Shown here piece by piece: positions 6,325 through 11,493 of a stretch of 11,493 bases of DNA. Location: NCBI GenBank assembly GCA_022573485.1, contig JACZTW010000103.1, positions 1 through 11,493 on the forward strand. The letters run 5' to 3'. This DNA is from Planctomycetota bacterium. Its GTDB lineage: Bacteria; Planctomycetota; Phycisphaerae; UBA1845; CAIVHJ01. Position numbers and translations under genes: made by a program. Within the stretch, counting starts at the first letter, position 1; every line of letters begins with the position of its first letter. Under the pieces are notes generated by a model. It was not told where the DNA came from. It saw only the letters and a list, made by a program, of their open reading frames with translations, and did no database searches.

Positions 6325-6996
6325 ATGCCTTTTGATCTACAATTGACCGAGCCCTCTCCCCTCTCGCCGGTGACGCTGATCGCTAATCTGCTCATCGGGA
6401 CGGCCCTGTCACTGCTGTTGGGCTGGCATTTCGTCAAGTTCGGACGAACCATGAGTAATCGAGCAGCCTTCGCCCACATGCTGCCCTTCATCGCACTCAC
6501 TACTATCTTGGTCATTTCGGTCGTGAAGTCTTCGTTAGCTCTGTCGTTAGGTTTGGTCGGCGCCCTCTCCATCGTCCGTTTCCGCACGCCCATCAAAGAG
6601 CCGGAAGAACTGGCCTACATTTTCATGGCCATCGCCATCGGATTGGGCCTGGGCGCGGATCAACGGGTCCCCGTCATAACGGCGTCTGTTTTGATTTTGG
6701 CTGTCATGGCGATTCGATCCGCCATGTCCTCTCGCAAGAGAAAACCAAACCTCTACTTGAACGTAGAATGTTCTGCGAATGGCGACGGAGGAGAGAGATT
6801 CAGAAGGCTCACATCGCTGGTCGCCTCCAAAGTCGATACCACCGATGTCCGTCGCGTCGATCTGCGCGACGGCCTGATGCAAGCCACATACTATGTTGAC
6901 TGCGCAGATGAAGGTCAGTTGATGGAGTTGATCCAAGGCCTGAAGCAGGATATGCCCGACGCCGCCATCAGTTTTGTGGATCAGAACAACCTCTGA
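6325..6996 (+). CDS. DUF4956 membrane protein
   Basis: The protein has 223 residues. The block GLVGALSIVRFRTPIKEP (76-93), followed by LGLGA (107-111), is the diagnostic core of DUF4956. About five membrane segments are visible: 15-36, 51-67, 71-84, 96-110 and 115-131. A soluble C-terminal domain of about 85 residues follows, probably cytoplasmic. The start is well supported by AAAGGTG at 6314-6320. The CotH-like gene begins 15 bases after the stop and its GAGGAG ribosome-binding site overlaps the TGA, so the genes form an operon. The biochemical role of DUF4956 is not established to my knowledge. From memory, it is often a neighbour of VTC and CotH genes, so I infer that it is the membrane partner of the polyphosphate polymerase, perhaps a channel or anchor. 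Confidence 0.88.
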   Translation: MPFDLQLTEPSPLSPVTLIANLLIGTALSLLLGWHFVKFGRTMSNRAAFAHMLPFIALTTILVISVVKSSLALSLGLVGALSIVRFRTPIKEPEELAYIFMAIAIGLGLGADQRVPVITASVLILAVMAIRSAMSSRKRKPNLYLNVECSANGDGGERFRRLTSLVASKVDTTDVRRVDLRDGLMQATYYVDCADEGQLMELIQGLKQDMPDAAISFVDQNNL

Positions 6997-7011
6997 GGAG
7001 AGCATGCTTAA

Positions 7012-9711
7012 ATGCTTATTGGTGAGCATCAGCAGCTCCAGGGCCCACCGGTTGGCACCCTGTTACTCCGCCGCGCTCTCAACTGGCCTAAGCTGCGGCT
7101 GATTTTTCTATTGAGCATCGCCTTTGCACTTGGCTACGTGGAGCATCGGGAAGAACTGCATGTCCCGCTGATCCAGTGGATCAAGCTGCACACCCATCCG
7201 CGATACGTCGAAGCGTTCACCAGTGCCGGCCCCCTCCCCACACTCTCTATTGATGTGAAATTCAAACACGTTGAAAAGCTGAGACGCAAACGTCAAGAAG
7301 CCCTCGAAATAGGGTTACTGTTTGCTTCCGATGACGACTTCGTGCCTGCAAAGCTGCGCCATGGTGATCGAACCATTTCAGCCAAGCTACGCTTGAAGGG
7401 AGACATAGCCGCAGACCATTTGAGCGGCGACAAATGGTCCCTTCGTATCAAGACCAAGGGCGATGACCACTTTCTCGGCATGCGACGGTTCTCAATCCAA
7501 CACCCAGAGACAAGAAGATATTTGTACGAGTGGGGTTTTTTGGAATCGCTGCGGCGAGAGGGTATCCTGGCACCCAGATATCGGTTTATCAATGTGATCT
7601 TCAACGGTGAAGATCGAGGAATCTATGCTCTGGAAGAGCATTTTTCCAAGGAGTTGTTGGAGTCACAGCAACGTCGCGAAGGTGTCATCATTAAGCCTGA
7701 TGAGAATGAGTTTTGGGTTAATCGCGCCTGGACCGGCGGATTCGATACATCTACAGTCGATGCAGGTTTGCGTAGGGAAAGGTTCTTAAATTATCATATC
7801 GATACATTTCGGTCAACCCATGTTGCATCGAATCCAGCGCTCGCCAAGCAACGTGATGAAGCGATCGGACTCCTGCGTTCTTTCCAGGAAGGTAGGCGCA
7901 ATCCTTCAGAGGTCTTCGACCTGCAGATTACGAGTCGCTACATGGCCCTTACCGAGCTGTGGATGGCCTCTCACTCAATGGCCTGGACCAACTCACGCTA
8001 CTACTACAATCCTATCACCGCTCGCTTAGAACCGATTGGATTCGATGCTATGGCGTTCAAGTTCGGCCACCGAACACGGTTGATCTGGACTCAGGATAAT
8101 TGGAATCACAGATGGAGAACGGGATTGAGGCGAGATCCGGTCATGGCCGCTGCTTACGTTCGATCTTTGCAACAGGTCAGCGAGCCGAGCTACCTCGAGG
8201 AACTCAAGCAACAACTGGGCGAAGAAATGCAAGGCTTACTGAATTCCTTAAGTCGCGAGTTCGCCTTGAGATCTCGGTTGCGACTGCCGTGGCCTGATCT
8301 TGAAGAACGGCAGGCGTTCATTCGCGGGATACTTAGCCCCAACAGGATGGTGTTGGCTTTTACGGTTGAAAGCAAGGCCGCTGACGAGGCTCAGCACCGG
8401 ACTGACCTGATCGAAGTTCGCAATGTTCTGGATTTGCCGGTGGAAATCGTCGCCCTTCAAGTGGGCGAGGGATCCCTTATACCGGCGCAGTCGGTGTGGG
8501 CCGCCCAGCCCGACGACCCGGCTGTGACTGCGTCGGATCAAGCGGTCCTCTTACTCGTCGCCGAGAACGACGCGCCGCCACAATATACGCATTTCGTCGT
8601 CACACGATCTGCGAATTCATCCGCAAACGAGGATGCCGATGCCCCGATGATCTACCTTCATACCCGCCTGATCGGCCACGAGCGAGTCATTCGCACCCCT
8701 GTCCTATATCAACCTCAGGCGGTCACGACGACCCGCTACGATGAACGAATCACCGTGGATCAGGCCCTCGCCCAACATGAATTCCTGGAGCAACGCGACA
8801 ATCCGGGGGATCTCTGGATCAAAAGCGGCACCTGGAAAGTGCATGAGGATCTGGTGATACCACAGGACATTCGTTTGCGAGCGTCCCCCGATACTGTGTT
8901 GAAATTTGGCGAGAATGCGGTCATGGTCGTCCAAGGGCCTGTAGACTTGAGGGGCACGCCGGACCAACCCGTAATCCTCGAACCTCTCAACGCGACCTGG
9001 CCTGGGATGGTAGTCATGAAGGCGAAACAACGTTCCACACTGGAGCATGTTACCGTGCGGGGGGCACGTGGAATTGCCCGTCGAGGGTGGATCATGACCG
9101 GCGGCGTCACCTTCTACAAGAGCCCTGTCCTGATCGAGTCCTGTCATTTTGAAGACATTTCGGCTGAGGATGGCCTGAACATCATCCGCACCGAGTTTGA
9201 TCTTCGAGGCAGCCGCTTCAGTCGCTGTGCCTCTGATGCTTTCGACGGCGATTTCGCCACTGGTATCGTTCAGGGCTGCGAGTTTACCGACATTCGTGCG
9301 GATGGCATCGACCTCAGCGGCAGCGAGGTCGTCGTTGCGAAATCAGCATTTGATCAAATCGGCGACAAAGCCATCTCCGTGGGCGAGCGCAGCACAGTCC
9401 AGGTCCGATCCATTTCCGTCTTGCAGAGTCGCTTTGGCGTGGTGAGCAAAGACCGCTCCACGGTCACGGTGAACGATATCGACCTTCGCCAAGTGCAATA
9501 TGGCCTGGCCGCCTTTGTCAAAAAGCCTGAGTTCGGGCCGGCGCATCTGGAAGCACAAGAGATTCGCATGACTCAGGTTGCCAGGCCAAGTCTGGTGCAG
9601 ACGGGAAGCACCATGACCATCGACGGCCAAAACCAGGCCACCGAGGAACTGGATGTCGAATCATTGTATCACACTTCGGCTATTAACCACCGCAAGAACG
9701 GGAAGGTGTGA
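7012..9711 (+). CDS. Membrane-anchored CotH-like kinase domain fused to a C-terminal beta-helix
   Basis: This 899-residue protein has a signal-anchor helix at 28-43 after a basic stretch, which places the rest outside the cytoplasm. The CotH-like domain spans about 75-450. INVIFNGEDRGIYALEEHF (193-211) is the typical CotH strand-turn block, GVIIKPDE (224-231) follows, and NSRYYYNP (327-334) with PIGFDAMAFKFG (341-352) matches the late active-site region. CotH proteins are atypical kinases that phosphorylate secreted or spore-coat proteins. Here the aspartate usually found shortly before the N-x-x-Y motif and the second aspartate of the WDxD motif appear replaced (by the SHSMAWTN segment and by M347), so activity is uncertain. 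Residues 520-600 are a linker. From about 600 to 870 a right-handed beta-helix follows, with coils such as VLIESCHFEDISAEDG and IVQGCEFTDIRADGIDLSG. The VTC gene overlaps the stop codon by one base. Confidence 0.85.
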   Translation: MLIGEHQQLQGPPVGTLLLRRALNWPKLRLIFLLSIAFALGYVEHREELHVPLIQWIKLHTHPRYVEAFTSAGPLPTLSIDVKFKHVEKLRRKRQEALEIGLLFASDDDFVPAKLRHGDRTISAKLRLKGDIAADHLSGDKWSLRIKTKGDDHFLGMRRFSIQHPETRRYLYEWGFLESLRREGILAPRYRFINVIFNGEDRGIYALEEHFSKELLESQQRREGVIIKPDENEFWVNRAWTGGFDTSTVDAGLRRERFLNYHIDTFRSTHVASNPALAKQRDEAIGLLRSFQEGRRNPSEVFDLQITSRYMALTELWMASHSMAWTNSRYYYNPITARLEPIGFDAMAFKFGHRTRLIWTQDNWNHRWRTGLRRDPVMAAAYVRSLQQVSEPSYLEELKQQLGEEMQGLLNSLSREFALRSRLRLPWPDLEERQAFIRGILSPNRMVLAFTVESKAADEAQHRTDLIEVRNVLDLPVEIVALQVGEGSLIPAQSVWAAQPDDPAVTASDQAVLLLVAENDAPPQYTHFVVTRSANSSANEDADAPMIYLHTRLIGHERVIRTPVLYQPQAVTTTRYDERITVDQALAQHEFLEQRDNPGDLWIKSGTWKVHEDLVIPQDIRLRASPDTVLKFGENAVMVVQGPVDLRGTPDQPVILEPLNATWPGMVVMKAKQRSTLEHVTVRGARGIARRGWIMTGGVTFYKSPVLIESCHFEDISAEDGLNIIRTEFDLRGSRFSRCASDAFDGDFATGIVQGCEFTDIRADGIDLSGSEVVVAKSAFDQIGDKAISVGERSTVQVRSISVLQSRFGVVSKDRSTVTVNDIDLRQVQYGLAAFVKKPEFGPAHLEAQEIRMTQVARPSLVQTGSTMTIDGQNQATEELDVESLYHTSAINHRKNGKV

Positions 9712-10517
9712 TGTACCAAGAACAACCAACATCCTTGACAGAACAAGCCGAGCAGCGTCCTGCTCATCTTGTAGACATTCCTGGTGGGTTATTGAAAGCC
9801 TTGCTGCCGTCACCCGACCGTTCAGCAAGTGCCACCATGGGGGCACATCGACACGAAATCAAGATGGTCACTGAACACTGGCACCTGCATGATGTGGAAT
9901 CCTGGATCCGGCTGCATCGTGCGGCGTTTCTGCCCACCTACCCCCAAAGGCAGGTAAACAACATTTATTTCGATACGCCCGATCTGAGCAGCGTTGTAGA
10001 GAATCTTGCCGGCATGGCAGAGCGTCGCAAACTGCGACTCAGATGGTACGGAGATGAGTGGACCGCCGTCGAGGGAATCCTGGAACATAAATGCAAACGC
10101 GACCTTGCCGGCTGGAAAATCCAGTACCCGCTAACAACGATGAAGGATCTGACGCGAATGAGTTGGTCTGATCTGGTGAAGTCAATCGAAGATGACGTGA
10201 ACGACGAACTCAAGCATCAACTTAGGATGAAATGGCGCCCGATTCTCATCAACAGCTATCAGCGCAGGTACTATATCTCAGCCAACCAAAAAGTGCGGGC
10301 CACCGTCGATTTCGCTGGCGTCTGCTACGACCAGCGTTTTTCGGCATACCCCAACATTTCCAGGCCAAGCCCCGGCCGAAGGTTGATCATCCTCGAAGTC
10401 AAGGCATCCGTCGATGACAGAAATGAACTGGCTGACGTGGTGTCGGACTTTCCTCTCAGAGTGGGCAAACACTCAAAGTACATTACGGCGTTGGAAGAAT
10501 CATTAGGACACGGCTGA
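9711..10517 (+). CDS. VTC-domain polyphosphate polymerase
   Basis: The protein has 268 residues. It carries the VTC catalytic-tunnel signatures in order: RHEIK (47-51), NNIYFDTP (83-90), KLRLRWYG (107-114), EHKCKRD (125-131), SYQRRYY (182-188), RATVDF (196-201), ILEVKAS (227-233) and GKHSKYI (252-258). These basic and acidic residues line the tunnel in which ATP gamma-phosphates are polymerised into polyphosphate in the yeast Vtc4 family. It is a stand-alone cytoplasmic domain without SPX or membrane helices, so the DUF4956 protein is its likely membrane partner. The ATG at 9711 overlaps the CotH stop (TGATG) with GGAAGG at 9701-9706. A GTG at 9708 would add one residue. Residues 1-44 are a variable extension, and an internal ATG at 9837 just before the domain is a less likely start. 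Confidence 0.9.
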   Translation: MYQEQPTSLTEQAEQRPAHLVDIPGGLLKALLPSPDRSASATMGAHRHEIKMVTEHWHLHDVESWIRLHRAAFLPTYPQRQVNNIYFDTPDLSSVVENLAGMAERRKLRLRWYGDEWTAVEGILEHKCKRDLAGWKIQYPLTTMKDLTRMSWSDLVKSIEDDVNDELKHQLRMKWRPILINSYQRRYYISANQKVRATVDFAGVCYDQRFSAYPNISRPSPGRRLIILEVKASVDDRNELADVVSDFPLRVGKHSKYITALEESLGHG

Positions 10518-10550
10518 TCGAGACTGACAAGGGTATTGGGATTATCAAGT

Positions 10551-10598
10551 TTGTCGCTCCTCACGGCGATCAACAAGAGCTGCTGTTCCCCAAAGTAG
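10551..10598 (+). pseudogene. Remnant of the FkbM C-terminus (48-bp direct repeat, right copy)
   Basis: The frame reads LSLLTAINKSCCSPK and TAG, matching the end of the intact FkbM (LSLFTAINKSGSSQK, TAG at 6126). At DNA level 42 of 48 bases agree, including an uninterrupted 15-base block. Upstream of 10551 the similarity stops abruptly, 33 bases after the VTC stop codon. With the fragment at 6128, this piece looks like the far end of a split fkbM paralogue. Confidence 0.8.
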
Positions 10599-10631
10599 TG
10601 TGCTATCATCCGCAGTGAGGACAGCCGAACA

Positions 10632-10874
10632 TTGAACACGCGCGACGACAGTTTCGACGACCGTGAATGGCCGGATCGGCAGGATTGCACGCCCGAAGAT
10701 GCCGAGCCCGACGAAATTCCGTGCCCCAATTGCCACCATTTGATCTACGAGGAAGCGGAGCAGTGCCCGCACTGTGGCGAGTGGGTGGTCAGACCGCGTT
10801 TTTCGAGAAGCGCTGCGTGGGGCCTACTGGCGGTGCTGGTGATGCTCGCATTTCTGCTGGCATTCGTCTTTTGA
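10632..10874 (+). CDS. Small zinc-ribbon membrane protein
   Basis: This 80-residue protein is very acidic at its N-terminus. It has one zinc ribbon, CPNC (31-34) and CPHC (45-48), and a C-terminal membrane helix at 61-80 after a basic PRFSRS stretch. The overall plan, ribbon in the cytoplasm and a single tail helix, resembles the 158-residue protein at 4765, but the sequences are not obviously homologous. No ATG is available in frame. TTG at 10632 is the likely start, with GAGG at 10617-10620 eleven bases upstream. It lies 108 bases before ftsK on the same strand. The function is unknown. Confidence 0.65.
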   Translation: MNTRDDSFDDREWPDRQDCTPEDAEPDEIPCPNCHHLIYEEAEQCPHCGEWVVRPRFSRSAAWGLLAVLVMLAFLLAFVF

Positions 10875-10982
10875 CGAACTGCCTCCGTGGCCGGCCTTTG
10901 ATTGCACGATGACGGCGTGATCTGCCGATGTCATTCGCAAACATCCAAACATCTTGGCTGGCAACACGTTGTCAAGTTTGAA
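10875..10982. other. Intergenic sequence before ftsK
   Basis: This gap holds an 8-bp palindrome GGCCGGCC (10889-10896) and two adjacent AAACATC[CT] units at about 10942-10957. No clear terminator, promoter or strong ribosome-binding site for ftsK is visible. Confidence 0.3.
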
Positions 10983-11493
10983 ATGAAACGAAAAAGAAGC
11001 AGAAAATCTCAGGCTCGGCAGCGCGCATCCGATGAATCCGTTCCTTACTTCGGACTGTTTTGTCTGCTCACCGCCATATTCCTGGCCACCGCGCTGCTGA
11101 CCTTCTCTTCGGCGGACTGGCCCAACCCGCACGTCTATCCCCACGCAGAGCCGGTGCACAATGCTTGCGGCCGAGCCGGCGCCTGGCTGGCCTTCCATAC
11201 TTTGCGCCTGATCGGTGCGGGCGCTTATCCGTTGCTGATGTTTCTCGGCGTAGGCGGGATGCTGCGCGTGACGCGCGGACCGTTCGATTTGCTCTGGCAA
11301 CGCATCGCCGGCGTGGTCGTGCTGACGACGGTGGCCTCCTCGACGGTCAATGTGCTCTGGCCGGGAGCGACGCTGAACCTGCCCAGCGGTTACGCGGGCG
11401 CCCTGGGCCAGTTCTTCGGCCGATTGCTGCGAGAGAACTTCCAGGGTTTCGGCACGTTCCTCATCCTCGTGTACTGTGCATTGGCAGCGCTGC
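10983..11493 (+). CDS. ftsK: FtsK/SpoIIIE DNA translocase, N-terminal membrane part (runs off right edge)
   Basis: The frame is open from the ATG at 10983 to the end of the window (170 residues plus one base), so the motor domain lies outside. Residues 1-20 are strongly basic. Membrane helices follow at 22-41, about 69-95, 107-126 and from 155 on, matching the four-helix FtsK N-terminal domain. The blocks LLTFSSADWP (38-47), ACGRAGAWLA (61-70) and LIGAGAYPLLMFLG (76-89) are typical of it. FtsK anchors at the division septum and pumps DNA to resolve chromosome dimers. The start codon lacks a good ribosome-binding site. Without the motor domain, a SpoIIIE-like transfer role cannot be excluded. 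Confidence 0.85.
   Translation, partial: MKRKRSRKSQARQRASDESVPYFGLFCLLTAIFLATALLTFSSADWPNPHVYPHAEPVHNACGRAGAWLAFHTLRLIGAGAYPLLMFLGVGGMLRVTRGPFDLLWQRIAGVVVLTTVASSTVNVLWPGATLNLPSGYAGALGQFFGRLLRENFQGFGTFLILVYCALAAL

Noticed and set aside
6079..10598. Calling the cassette a transposon or integrative element
   Set aside because: There is no transposase, integrase or terminal inverted repeat. The flanking repeats are gene fragments of FkbM, so only a rearrangement or unknown insertion can be supported.
10824..11300. 158-residue minus-strand frame
   Set aside because: It is antisense to ftsK, whose membrane-domain motifs are clear.
1..11493. tRNA, rRNA, CRISPR or known riboswitch
   Set aside because: No cloverleaf, rRNA core sequence, regularly spaced identical repeats or recognised aptamer was seen on either strand.

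Overview
The window (about 11.5 kb, moderately GC-rich) looks like bacterial chromosome from a Gram-negative-type organism. Planctomycetota or a related lineage is my best guess. That is an inference from the gene mix: MJ0042-like zinc ribbons on membrane tails, long secreted beta-helix proteins, an ExeA-like ATPase with a very long coiled coil, FkbM methyltransferase, and a DUF4956/CotH/VTC gene set. I see no tRNA, rRNA, CRISPR array, transposase or integrase. Both ends cut through genes.

Left part (1-4374, minus strand): a secreted beta-helix protein with a signal peptide and at least eleven YG[IV]Y repeats runs off the left edge. It has a probable promoter about 215 nt upstream, three TCACAA direct repeats and a structured leader. 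Behind it lies a 783-residue ExeA/TIGR03015-like AAA ATPase with a long coiled coil that contains four tandem 28-residue repeats. A 390-nt divergent intergenic region (4375-4764) separates these genes from the rightward genes.

Right part (4765-11493, plus strand): a tail-anchored double zinc-ribbon protein and an FkbM methyltransferase form a pair. Next comes a three-gene operon: DUF4956 membrane protein, CotH-like kinase fused to a beta-helix, and VTC-type polyphosphate polymerase. A small zinc-ribbon membrane protein and the start of ftsK follow, and ftsK runs off the right edge.

The main discovery is that the DUF4956-CotH-VTC cassette sits exactly between pieces of FkbM. The intact fkbM ends at 6126. 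One base later a diverged second copy of its EGAEHDIL region begins (6128 to about 6235). The last 48 bases of fkbM recur at 10551-10598, just after the VTC gene, with 42 of 48 bases identical. The cassette therefore appears to have landed in, or been exchanged into, a tandem fkbM paralogue, leaving scars on both sides. Its base composition also looks lower in GC than its flanks in hand-counted samples.

How the genes may work together (inference): DUF4956 and the VTC enzyme form a membrane-associated polyphosphate or phosphoryl system. The CotH-beta-helix protein is anchored at the membrane and its domains act outside the cytoplasm. The left-hand ATPase and beta-helix protein may belong to a separate export or cell-surface function.
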